NCBI GenBank assembly: GCA_000226015.1
Contig: JH154184.1
Coordinates: 724,770 to 772,264 of the forward strand
Source of the DNA: Mnemiopsis leidyi
Lineage: Eukaryota > Ctenophora > Tentaculata > Lobata > Bolinopsidae
Direction: 5' to 3'
Length of the DNA stretch: 47,495 bases
Made by a program: the position numbers and the translations under genes. Positions within the stretch are counted from its first letter, which is position 1. Each line of letters opens with the position of its first letter. The notes under the pieces were generated by a model. It did no database searches, was not told the DNA's origin, and saw only the letters and a list, made by a program, of their open reading frames with translations. Positions 11,501-21,839 of the stretch are shown here, piece by piece.

Positions 11501-14500
11501 ATAACTGTTAAGAGGTGTTCAAATACCTCTATTTTATGTCTATGTTTATGTAGATTTGGTTTTACTTTTACATTTGTTGCAAAGCTCCTATGTTGACAGT
11601 TGTTCTCTTACTCTATTTCTCCTCCAGCTGTTTCCATAGCAACCGATTTTGTAAACGTCTACAGCATGGACAAGCACAAGATAGAATGTAAAATAACCGA
11701 CATTCCCAGCCAAATTTCCGCAAAATGGAGTCCAATCGAGGAGTGGTCTGGGTGGTATTCACCGTCTGATGGAATCTTTGGGGGTGGCTCACAGGTAGCC
11801 GGGCAAAAACATAGTCAATTTTTTGAGACTTAACGATTATGAAATTACGATAACTTAATTATTTAGAACAACAAAGTACATATTTATTCAGCATTTAGTA
11901 ATCAAATCATTTTATTCAATAATAGTTGAAATAACGTAATTCATGCAATTAAATCCTAATGTTCATGAGAAATTTCATCTCAGACTGCCGCCTTGACCAT
12001 TTATAGCCATCAGCTGAACATCCTGTCCTTGAAAAACTCAGGAGATACCCACACGTTTACGTGTATGATAGAAGTTGGTGAGAATGATACCCCGATAACT
12101 TCAACACAGACCATCGCTGTTTACACACCCAGTAAGTCTTGTTCTTAAACGGGGGCAAATGCATTTTCAGTTTTTACTGTGTCACTAGGGGATGCGTTTC
12201 AACACAGTGATTGGGTCGTTTGTCACTGAAAAGGCAGTTGATCAGATCATGATCAAACATGGTGATGAACGTACAGTGGAGGATGGATTCAAATTGAAAC
12301 CGGTCCCTCGTCCCCTGGATATAACAACCTCTTTCTTCAGCCGTGAAGATCGAAGAAGAAGCTGTGGACGTTTACACGGTAGAAGAACACACAATCAGAT
12401 GTCAGATAGAGGATATCCCCGAGCAAGTCTCCGTTACCTGGTCTCCCATCAGTGGAGCTCCTGCAAACTCCTACAAAACTGCTGACACTTATAGTGTCAC
12501 CTCCCAAACTTCGACACTGACCATTTCCACTGCGAGGTTGGCAGCCTTGAAGGGCAGTGGGAGATCACATAGCTTTACTTGCTCTATAACTGTTGGGGGT
12601 TCTAACAGTGTCATAACAGCTACTCAGACTATTTCTATTTACACGCCAAGTGAGTAGGATGAATTACCACGAATTTCTCATTCCGGATTTAGATACTAAG
12701 CAGTTCAGTTTTTAACAGGAAACACTACTATTCAAATCCAATCGTTCTCAGCGGTGACGGTAAGCCCAAGCTCTGCGACCGTGTACACGGTCGACGACCA
12801 TGATATCAGCTGCCAACTATCAGACCTTCCCAACCAGTACAACGATGTTACGTGGAGCCCAGCGACCAACACTGCCAACTCCTACTACCTAGACGATGGT
12901 AACCATTCGGGCACCTCCCAGACCTCCACCCTTAAGATAACCAGCTCACAGTTGGTGGATCTGAAGAAAGGGAGCACGACTGTCCGGTTTACTTGTGCGA
13001 TTATGGTGGGGAGATCTAGTGTGGTGGTGTCGGATACACAGACTATCGTCATCTACACTCCTGGTAAGAGTCAAGGGTAGTACAGTCGAATTTTTTTTCA
13101 TTGTTTCAGTGTTTCACTAGTAAAGTAGTAATGGGTGGTCAAATTTTCATCACTATCATACGTTTAGATATTTATCGATCTCTCTAAAACCCGTTTCCTG
13201 CAGCTGTCCAGATCTCAAACCCTGTCGTAAACGTGTATGCTATGGACAGTCACGTCATTAACTGTCAGCTGAGTGACCTCCCTGCCCTTTACACTGGGGT
13301 CACCTGGAGTCCTGCAACTGAACTATCTGGGTCTTATAACCTGGTTGACGGAACAAGGTCAGGAACTGGACAGACTTCCTCTCTTACCATCACCAGCTAT
13401 CAGTTACAGGTTACTGTTACAACAACTGCGAGTGTTTTAAATTTTTACACTCTAAATTAGAGAATAAGATAATATAAATTAAATTAGAGAATTAGATATA
13501 AGTTTTGCAAAAAGCTGTGACGGTTATCATATCCACTAATAAGTGTAGTGCTGAACAAAAGGGCACTCTGTAGGTACTAATGCACAAGAGAGAAAGTCAC
13601 TCGGAAACATTTACCTGTGAGATCCTGGTGGGAAAATCAAACACCCCAATCAGGGCGACTCGGGAAATCACCATCTACCACCCAAGTAGGTTAAAATGTG
13701 TTTCATGGAAGCCATTAAGTCCTGCCAACACTATAGTCACCACATTCACCATAATCACCATAGTCACCATAATCACCATAATCACCATAAGTCACCATGG
13801 TCACCATGGTCACCATAGTCACCATGGTCACCATGGTCACCATACTCCATTATAGTTCCACAGTCACGATAGTTACCACTTGCAGACGACAGTTGTAGTC
13901 AATCATTAGACGAAGGATCAATGTTAATTTGCAACTAAATGCTTCAAAAGGGTGAAGAAAAGCGGAAGAAGTATAAAAATGAATTTGTGCCGAAAAATTA
14001 GAATAAATCGTTAACTTCTTTCAGTGGTTTCCATAAGTCCAGCTACAGCTAACGTTTACACACTTGAAGATCATGTGATAAGCTGTAAAGTCAATGACAT
14101 CCCGAGCAAAATGAATGTAGATTGGAGTCCTACAAACGGACCGACCAACTCTTATTTCGTAACCACTAGTGAACTTGATGACCTATCGGAAATCTCGACT
14201 CTGAGAATTACAAGCGGTCGCCTGGCAACGCTAAAGGGTTCAAGCAAGACTCATACCTTTACTTGCAAGATTAATGTCGGGAACTCCAACACAGCAGTCA
14301 CCGCAACTCAGACCATCACTTTGTATACACCAAGTAAGTGTTTATATACTAATTTATCCCAGACATTTCATGTACATCGTACATGATGTTTACATTCAGT
14401 AGAGAAACTTTTAATGGTCATATGATAAACCTCATATATGACCATGGGCAGATCATCTACATATAATTTTTACCTAATTTGCGATGTATATACCATTGTC

Positions 14501-17163
14501 TGATCATCATTTCCTTACAAACTCCCAAGTAATTCCCATTACACACACCACACACCCACTAAACAAACAAACTCTCTCAGCGGTAACAATAACAACTCCG
14601 ACTACTGACGTCTACTCCATGGATTCCCACACTATCAGCTGTGTACTGGCAGATATTCCTGAGCCATGGATAGATGTCATGTGGGCCCCAGCTATGCAGC
14701 TAGCTGATTCATATGAGTACGATAATGGCCACCGTAGTTTCTGGGAAAACACTCAGATGGCCACTTTGGAGATATCTGGTCCTCAGTTGGTTTCGCTGAA
14801 GTCTTCAGCTCTTAGTCATAAGTTCACGTGCAAGATTGCTGTGGGAGCATCCAAGACGATTGTATCAGATACTCAGACAATATCTATCTACACCCCAAGT
14901 AAGTTTAATGTTCTGCATGAACTCCTGCAGCTATGTAATGATTGAATCATAGCCAAGAGGCTCAACTCAATATAGTGAAAAACTGACCAATCTCTAAACA
15001 GATAAAAAACAAGCTGTAACAAACTTACAAAGTAACCCCCAGCTGTCTCCATAAGTCCCGCCTCACAAAACGTGTACACATACGACGATCACATCATCTC
15101 CTGCAAGCTGAAAGACATCCCAAGTCAAGCTACCGGAATCCAATGGTCCCATGCTATCGACTTTCCTCGTCCCTGGGTAACATCTCAGTTAACTGCCATG
15201 ATGAGTAACCCCGTCATGCACCTCCCTTCCGCCTACTCGCTAGAGGATGGTACCTTCAGTTCTATGTCGCAGACTGCTACCTTGTCTATAACTAGTCCCA
15301 GGCTAGCTCTGTTGAAGGGAACAGACAAAGTCCACTTGTTTACTTGTAAATACGAGTTTGGACATGGTGAACATATGCACTCTGTTACAGCGGTGCAGTC
15401 CATTACCCTCTTTAGTCCTAGTGAGTAAGACCTTTATTTATTCTTGAATTCTTCTTATATTATACAAATCCAGAAATATGTAAGTTAATAAATTGATCAT
15501 TCGTCCATTAACAGTATTGCAAATTTTAGGACTTTATGCTTACTTGCTTTAGAAAAAAAATTTGTCAAGATTTATTTCAACCAAATGTTAAAAATGTCTT
15601 CGATGACAAACTATCGTTCAAATCGTTTCTCAACGTTTCAAGTATTCTCAACACCTCCACCTCCAGCTGCCTCAATCACACCCGACATCTCCAACGTCTA
15701 TACATTTGACGATCACGCCATCTCCTGTGTCTTGTCCGACATCCCGAGTCTTGTTGCCGGGGTAACGTGGAACCCAGCTGTCTCTACAACCGACATGTAC
15801 ACTCTCCGTGATGGGTACTTCAGCGGGGTTACCCTCTCTCAGACTTCCTCTCTGGAGATTACTAGTGCTCAGTTGACAAAGTTGGGGGCAGCAGGAAGAC
15901 AGCACACCTTTACTTGTCTGATAAGGGTGGGGAAACGGAACACTCCGGTTACCGCAACTCAAATGATCACTGTCTATACTCCCAGTTAGTAGTTGTTTGG
16001 ACCTTTTCCGGTTTCTTTTGAAAAGCATCTACAACTAATACTTGTAAATACTTCAAGTTAAGCACCGTAACACTGAAAATGATCCCGTAAATTGACAAAC
16101 TATTTATACTGAAAATGATGATGCATATGGACTAAGATTTTTCGTCAAAATTGAATTTCCAAACAGCAATCATCAATATGCCTCATATGCTAAATCAGCA
16201 CGACCTGTTTGTACAATTCTACATATCCCCACAATTACAGAGGCAGCTATAACACCGGACAGAATGAACATCTGGAGTCACGGACCCGGGATGCACATTT
16301 CCCCCAACGGGGAAGACCACACGATCAGCTGTCTCCTGACTGACCTGCCTCACGAGATAATGGAAGTAAGCTGGGACCCAGCCGTCCCTGAGGAAGGCAG
16401 ATACACTCTTGAAGCTGGGTTCTACAATGCTCGTACTCAATCCCAGGAGTCTACCTTGACTATCGCAAACACTGAGATCGCTGATCTGTTAGGAGAGGTT
16501 GAGGATGGTAAAGTTACTTTTACTTGTGAGATTGTTGTGGGAAAGAAGGGAACTTCCGTCAAAGCAACACAATCTCTCATCATTCATGAGGGTGAGTGAA
16601 TGTGGCAGTGTAATACTGCTGTGTATTGTCGGGTTACCGTTAAACGCTTCTTGAAATAAAGTTAACACGTCTGCGAACATACTAGATCACGATTAATCTA
16701 CTTCAAATTATTTCAAAAATGATTTACATATTCGCCAATCTGATGAAAAATAACAAACATCTTTAGAACATTTGTGACAATTATAATTATAATGATAGTT
16801 ATGATAATTTCGTTACCTGTTCATTTCAGAGAGTGATGCTGTATTCCTGGCAATGATTGCTATTCTGGTTATCTTGGTTTTACTTGCCATACTTGTAGTA
16901 GTCTTGGTTGTACTAAGAAGGAGACGAAACAAAAATAAAAACAGGTGAATTCTCATTCATTTCAAACTCAATGCACAATCATTGTGTTTATATGCTTTAC
17001 GAGTTCCCGATCTGGGAATGAGTACAGATCGGGAAATCTGTGATGGTACTGCTATGGTTGGTTGCAACTTCCAGATAATTGGATATTGATAAAGTTGTAA
17101 TGAAAGGTTCCGTTGACTATAGATTTTTTTTTTCATAAACATATTTGCAGGATTATGAGCTAA
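8469..17163 (+). CDS. Type I membrane receptor with 13 tandem Ig-like domains
   Basis: Twenty exons join in one frame (4,422 nt, 1,473 residues): 8469-8541, 8829-8963, 9171-9341, 9574-9882, 10241-10449, 10735-10879, 11066-11389, 11628-11794, 11984-12131, 12341-12649, 12752-13063, 13204-13409, 13574-13685, 14025-14333, 14581-14898, 15043-15420, 15667-15984, 16241-16591, 16830-16944, 17151-17163. Exon 1 is a signal peptide (core VLILLVVMGLLSGTLG). Thirteen copies of one domain of about 103 residues follow. The consensus is VYTxDDHxISC, a DIP turn, VTWSPA, a YxLxDG segment, QTSTLxIT, LxxLKG, HxFTCxIxVG and TQTIxIYTPS. The two Cys are about 60 apart and the Trp is 14 after the first, as in Ig folds, but DxGxYxC is missing. 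Residues 1436-1460 form one membrane span; the tail is RRRRNKNKNRIMS. Every domain border is a phase-1 intron. Likely a surface adhesion or recognition receptor; the function is unknown. Confidence 0.93.
8829..9341 (+). other. Ig-like domain 1, split by an intron and lacking the first Cys
   Basis: Exons 8829-8963 and 9171-9341. The B-strand reads HTITAVYED where the other 12 copies have HxISC, so the canonical disulfide cannot form, although the second Cys (YTFTCEIVFG) is kept. The internal intron is phase 1 after the codon for Leu in ESLS, before the D strand. This membrane-distal domain is the most divergent copy. Confidence 0.85.
10241..10879 (+). other. Ig-like domain 3, split by a phase-0 intron, with an insertion
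   Basis: Exons 10241-10449 and 10735-10879. The split falls after TLYIHSSV. The in-phase acceptor (TTCAG at 10734) adds about 13 residues (PYVDEGGFTHQTG) before VQALKNQGRTHFFTC. No other acceptor nearby restores both phase and the family consensus, so the insertion is probably real, but transcript evidence would settle it. Confidence 0.75.
11628..12131 (+). other. Ig-like domain 5, split by a phase-0 intron
   Basis: Exons 11628-11794 and 11984-12131 join as IFGGGSQ|TAALTIYSHQ in phase 0. Both Cys and the TQTIAVYTPS end are intact. Confidence 0.88.
13204..13685 (+). other. Ig-like domain 8, split by a phase-0 intron
   Basis: Exons 13204-13409 and 13574-13685 join as LTITSYQLQ|VLMHKRESHS in phase 0. 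The second exon leaves through the donor A|GTAGGT. If that intron is retained, the frame stays open through the His-rich minisatellite that follows. Confidence 0.85.
13736..13843. repeat. 9-bp CACCATRGT minisatellite in an intron of the Ig-array gene
   Basis: About twelve imperfect copies of CACCATAGT/CACCATGGT/CACCATAAT lie in the intron between domains 8 and 9. The motif is purine/pyrimidine mixed, and CCATGG sites recur. In the reading frame of the upstream exon it would encode repeated HHG triplets. Confidence 0.95.
16830..16944 (+). other. Transmembrane exon of the Ig-array receptor
   Basis: Phase-1 entry completes Glu. The exon then encodes a 25-residue stretch of Val, Leu, Ile and Ala (core FLAMIAILVILVLLAILVVV) followed by the stop-transfer RRRRNKNKN. 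The last exon (17151-17163) adds only three codons and a stop. The tail has no Tyr, so no ITAM, ITIM or SH2-binding motif is possible. Confidence 0.93.
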
Positions 17164-17403
17164 GCTTCAATGGGAAGTTTGCATCAAACAGTGAATTCAT
17201 CAATCAAACACAGAAACCATTGTCATACAACTTCATGAAGTTCATGATGAAGCTATCTTCTGCAGCAAATGGTGAACATCTGATTTTTGTTTTGTTTTTG
17301 ACGGCAGACGCATTTTATGGATGCTTCCATACGGATAGTGTTTTTAAGAACTGATCACCATTCTATATCGAATCATGAAGCAGATTTTTTAGATTTCATT
17401 CCT

Positions 17404-17409
17404 AATAAA
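17404..17409 (+). terminator. Possible poly(A) signal of the Ig-array gene
   Basis: AATAAA, 241 bases after the stop codon. It fits the 3' UTR in the convergent spacer 17164-17744, where I see no other gene. Confidence 0.5.
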
Positions 17410-17744
17410 GGCGTTTTATTGAAATTTATTGAAAAGGTAACTTTTGTTCGAATAATTAATTTAACCTTTCCGTGTCCCTGTTGCAGGTTTAGCTGCAAAG
17501 GCAAAATAGTAAAATGCTATCCATGTCAGTTGGACTTTCAATGTAATTGACAAAGTTTCCTTTCAGCTCAACATGCTCTGGGGTCATTTGTATCTGTATC
17601 TGATAAAGTTTATTTGAACTTTCCGACCCCTCTAATCCTTGGGCCCTTTTTAGATTTCAGAAAGTTATTAGGAATCTCTTATAAAATTCAAACTTTTATC
17701 AGAATTTTGGGATCGTACAATTTGATAAGACTTAGAGAAGTTAT

Positions 17745-18083
17745 TTAAGCACACCGAGCACTAGGATTTTCTTCAGAGTTGGTATAAGACCAATTTGTAT
17801 AGAATGTCCAGTAAATGACAATCTTGTGGATGAAATAGGATTCACCGAAGTAGAGTATCAACCAGCCTGCTTTCTTGTTGGTGATCTGAATAGCTGCCTC
17901 TGTTGAAAGATCTTTGTCTATCGCACGTGCAGCTGCACAGCATTCCTCACTGTTTTGCCAAGTTTTTCCATGTGTTGCACATTTTGGCGTTATCTCATTT
18001 ATCTCTTGTTCTCTAGCTGAAGATACAAGACTGATCGTCATCGAGTAAAACTGCTGATTATAGCAGTAGCACGGTGTTTTCAT
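17745..18083 (-). CDS. Discoidin/F5-8C-like (galactose-binding fold) exon
   Basis: The open frame ends at TAA 17745-17747. Its core is typical of an extracellular F5/8 type C or fucolectin-type domain: CCAAARAIDKDLSTEAAI, then KKAGWLILYFGESYFIHKIV and IYWTFYTN. The AIDxDxST motif and the GW(L)xxxFG strand are the recognisable parts. The domain is about 90 residues and looks truncated at its C-terminus compared with the usual 130-150. The likely exon start is the acceptor GTATCTTCAG near 18020, because the upstream in-frame ATG codons (18083, 18041) give no proper signal peptide. The 5' exon was not located; it would lie between here and the SLC22 stop at 18494. Ligand unknown. Confidence 0.6.
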   Translation of the reverse strand: MKTPCYCYNQQFYSMTISLVSSAREQEINEITPKCATHGKTWQNSEECCAAARAIDKDLSTEAAIQITNKKAGWLILYFGESYFIHKIVIYWTFYTNWSYTNSEENPSARCA

Positions 18084-18387
18084 GGAGTATTTGGATCAGT
18101 ATAACTAAAACTAAAATCACCATAACTAAAACTATGATATTCTATAACATTGCATTGAAATATTCGTATTATAACTATATGGTAGAACAATTGCCGCAGT
18201 TCACCCGACTCTCGCAGCTCCAAGCTGAAAATCTTATTAGAACGTTAGAAGGATATAATCTTGCCATACAGGATAATTAGGGATGGGTTAATGAGTAAGT
18301 CGAGTAAAACTAAAACTTGAACTGAACTCTTAAAACTAAATGCAGAACTTCTAATCAAGTAGCAAAAATTAGTGGAACGAGTACATT

Positions 18388-18482
18388 ATGAAAAAATTAA
18401 AAAAGGTTTATAGTTTATCCTTCATAGCTCTTTTCCACCTTATTTGTTCCACGCTTGCAAATCACCGCTATTGTATTAAGCA
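18388..18482 (+). other. Weak candidate signal-peptide exon antisense to the SLC22 3' end
   Basis: ATG 18388 opens MKKLKKVYSLSFIALFHLIC, a Lys-rich start plus hydrophobic core, and the frame reaches a possible donor CAG|GTACCT at 18483. No downstream plus-strand exon was found inside the transporter gene. In AT-rich DNA such a stretch can arise by chance. Confidence 0.15.
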
Positions 18483-18493
18483 GGTACCTTATT

Positions 18494-21400
18494 CTATAAC
18501 TCTCTTGTCTCAAATCTTGACTCATCAGTTTTTTCAACAAAGGGCACAGAAGATACCTTCAATCCCATGCTCAACGGCATACGTATAAGATAGATGAAGC
18601 CAAGGATGACGAGACACCAGGTAACAGAGAAGTAGTTGAAGAACCATATAGTAAGAAACGGTCCGCAGGATGATAAGACTATTCCACAGGCACGGACAAA
18701 TCCGCTCGCTCCATTTCTGATCTCGGTTGGGTAGACGGAGGGTATGAGCACCGAAAATACCTGATCCTGCAGAGAAGGCAGTCCATGTTACGCACTGAGC
18801 TAATACATATATGCTTAACTTGTATTATGAAATTTAGGATTGTCCTTCTTTTAATATCGTTTTTTAAATAATTTGTGATGCGAGCTTCGTTTACATGCAT
18901 TGCATAAATAATGAATTCTTAAGTCAACGATTAAAAATTCAACCGATTCAACCGAAAATTTACATTCTGAGAATGATGTTTTTAACTTCTTTACCTGACT
19001 TGAGATGAAAATCCGTAGAAGCCCCAACTTCAGCTCCAAGAGACCAAAGTGGCAGATCGAGCACGAGACCAAAAGAACCCCAACTATTACAGATAATGTG
19101 AGGATACTGTATCTGTCTGGGATTCTCAGATAATCCGACTGAAATCATCAAAAATAAAGATTGTATCATGGTTAAAATCAATCATATAATGACAACAAAA
19201 ATATAATCCTTTGACTACAAGGGCTAGGCTAGGAAAATACTGATGCAGAGGACCACTTTTTCCTTGACCTTTGCTTCATATTCCCCGCTATTGTCATAAA
19301 CCTTAGCCATTGCTTTAGAATTGCCTTGACAGTCATGGATGGTTATGAAATCGTAAATAATCATAATTAATCGGTAAATAATCGCTAGCAAAACATATCT
19401 TGCTCACCTGGATGATAGCGCCTATGACAAAACCAGGCACTCCAAGAATTGCAAATATAGAAATAAAGACGTAATCCTGAAATTCAGACTGTTTTATTAA
19501 CTGTATAACCGTTACACAGTCGAAATTTGTGTACATACACAATGAATTCATACACGGCTGCTGCAGTTGCCTAAAGGCTTTTACTTATTTTGCTGTTGTC
19601 AACTATATTGTCGTTACTTACATTAACGGAAAACTTGAGGCTATTGAAGCAGTCCGACGTTCTTCCATGCCAATGTGGCATCCCTTGTATGTTACTCTTC
19701 GGTCCATCACAAAAGTTGACCGCCAGTAGGAACGGAACCCCGAAAATAAGTCCTACTTCCACCATCCTGTGTAGTCCAAACAGCAGCACTAGTCTGACAG
19801 TGGTCCACCTGTACTCTGGACTGAATATCACTCTGAAATTCTTCTTACCCTCTTGTCCACCCATCTTCTTATCTTTCATATCCTAGAGGTGTCATAGCTT
19901 GTGTTCAGCATGCTTGTATAAGGTTTTACCAAAGTATTACAGTAAAATCTCGATCTACCGTGCCTTTATTTACCGTGTCCCCCGATTTACCAAGCCTTCT
20001 CCCTTACCCCCGCGAGGCCCAATTTTACTGTATATGTAATATGTATTAGAATATAGCCCTCCATGCCGACTGGTGCATGTTTCAAGTGCACCTACCTCCA
20101 TGGTCATACCACACTGTCTAGCCAGCTTAAGTGCCAGTCCTCTGTTCCCCTTGGACTGCACGAAGAGTGGACTCTCGTGCGAGTAGTATAGAATCACGTA
20201 ACATGGGCCTAAAACTACAACGTTGAAGAGAACTCCTGCATTCCACCCATAGGGCACCTGTGGAGTGGAAGTGTTTGTGAAATTGTTATGGATAGAGAGG
20301 AGGAGATAGAACCAATTATATACCATAGCTTAGTAAGTTCACATATTTGGGTATGAAGCACGATTATTTTGGAATTTTGGATATCATATCTGTTGGCCCT
20401 TTTGAATTGCCTGTACAGTGTAGGGGTAATTCAAAAAGATAAAGAACCAAATTTAATTAATTCCCACCATAATAAAGTAATCGTAGAGCACAATGGATGC
20501 ATGTCCCAGAGAAGTCATGACCATGAGAACGAGAATTCCAACTTTCCGGAACTTTATCGGACTGCTTTCTATCCACATGACTATTGACAGATTGAACAAA
20601 GCCCCTATACTAGCTCCTGAAGATAACTGCTTTGAGGGTGTCACCTCAACACATGTAGCTACAGTGCCGAGTAGAATTATAATAGAGCAGGATTTATGAG
20701 CAAACTGTCTGTCATGAATATGCCTATGTAGTGCAAAAGCGTTAGGGGGTTTTTAACTATTGGTCCCGAGTTTACATGAGTACACATAATAAATGATAAA
20801 GCATGGTTCGTCAATCATGAATAATTGTATCTTCATTATAGCACAGAAAGTCTTATCGCTTAGAAAAGCGGTTAAGAAAGTCACCATCGAACCATCAATG
20901 TTTAGCTAACCTATAAACCTATGATAAAAGGACATAATGTTGTTGTACAGGATTTATGCCTTACCTATAATCATTCTTCCAACTTCGTACTGGATTATTT
21001 CTTGGGCTACACCACTGATAAGGATTCCACTTGTCAAAAGAGCGATAACTCCTGAGATTGCGTGTTTTTAATGACTTGATTATAAGTAGGATTATAAGTA
21101 TAATGATGGTATCTTTTCTCAAGATTGTCAAAGATTTTCTTAATTCTATACTGAATTAAAATCGGTCAGCTGATTGGACTTACCGCCCATCACAAACTTT
21201 CGCCCGTACCGATCACTCAATATTCCAGTAACAAATGCCATGAAGCCAATAACCGCTACCAAGAAAGTCGGCTCTAGTGCCAGAAAAGTGTGAGAAACCT
21301 TCCAATCATCTGATTGATGGTAGGAAACCATTTGTGAAATATTGTACTGCACACCTGAGTTAAAAAGTTGATTAACGTTATGTCAAGTTTCATTACTAAG

Positions 21401-21686
21401 TTATTTCTGTATAACATCAACTTTACTCCTACTGTAACAAGACGAATGTCAAATAATCCAATGCAGGGACCACAGTACCACACCCAGTAAGCTACATTAA
21501 AGGAAGCGCGTACGACAACAAAAACTTCAGCTTTTCCGTGATTAAAAAAGTGGACATATGGTACAGACCAGTCATGAACATGAGAATAGAAAGCATGAAG
21601 AGAAGAAGAGTGTTGTGAAGAGTAAAACATTGTCTTCTTTCTGGAACGGCGGGGGCTACTGTTGGCGCTATGACGTCCTCCTTCAT
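18494..21686 (-). CDS. SLC22-type organic ion transporter (MFS), with a frameshift in exon 1
   Basis: A 12-helix major facilitator carrier of the organic cation/anion/carnitine family. Exons 2-9 join in phase: 21354-21184, 21051-20965, 20616-20468, 20257-20096, 19882-19622, 19476-19408, 19138-18995 and 18766-18494 (438 codons). Exon 1 starts at ATG 21686, three bases after TTTGTAG. Diagnostic parts are the motif-A loop GILSDRYGRKFVMGG, RMIIGASIGALFN with WIESSPIKFRKVG, the SLC22 loop YYSHESPLFVQSKG, and VYPTEIRNGASGF before the last helices. In exon 1 the first helix (TLLLFMLSILMFMTG) is followed at the A4 run (21532-21535) by a one-base shift. The frame then continues as EVFVVVRASFNVAYWVWYC. 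Either a base is missing from the assembly or the allele is broken. The exon 1 donor is unresolved. Confidence 0.88.
19940..20030. mobile_element. Short pogo-like MITE copy in an SLC22 intron
   Basis: Starts CAGTAAAATCTCGATCTACC and ends, inverted, CAGTAAAATTGGGCCTCGCG, with TA on both sides (19938-19939 and 20031-20032). It shares the motif TTTATTTACCGTG with the 188-bp element at 2152-2339, but is only 91 bp. It sits in the intron between the exons 20257-20096 and 19882-19622. Confidence 0.8.
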
Positions 21687-21839
21687 TTTCTACAAACAGG
21701 TGTCAACTAATTGTGATAAAACTGCTACAAGATACTGCTATAAACATGCCGAAGTGGGGAATCTTTATATGAATATGGTATCGCAAATATAAGCTGCATA
21801 CAACTTATACGAGAATGCATCTTATAATCTCTGCATTCT

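Noticed and set aside
13736-13843. CRISPR-like short repeat array
   Set aside because: A simple 9-bp minisatellite without spacers, in a eukaryotic intron.
15672-16440. Minus-strand ORFs of 73-118 codons over Ig exons
   Set aside because: Antisense shadows of well-supported exons.
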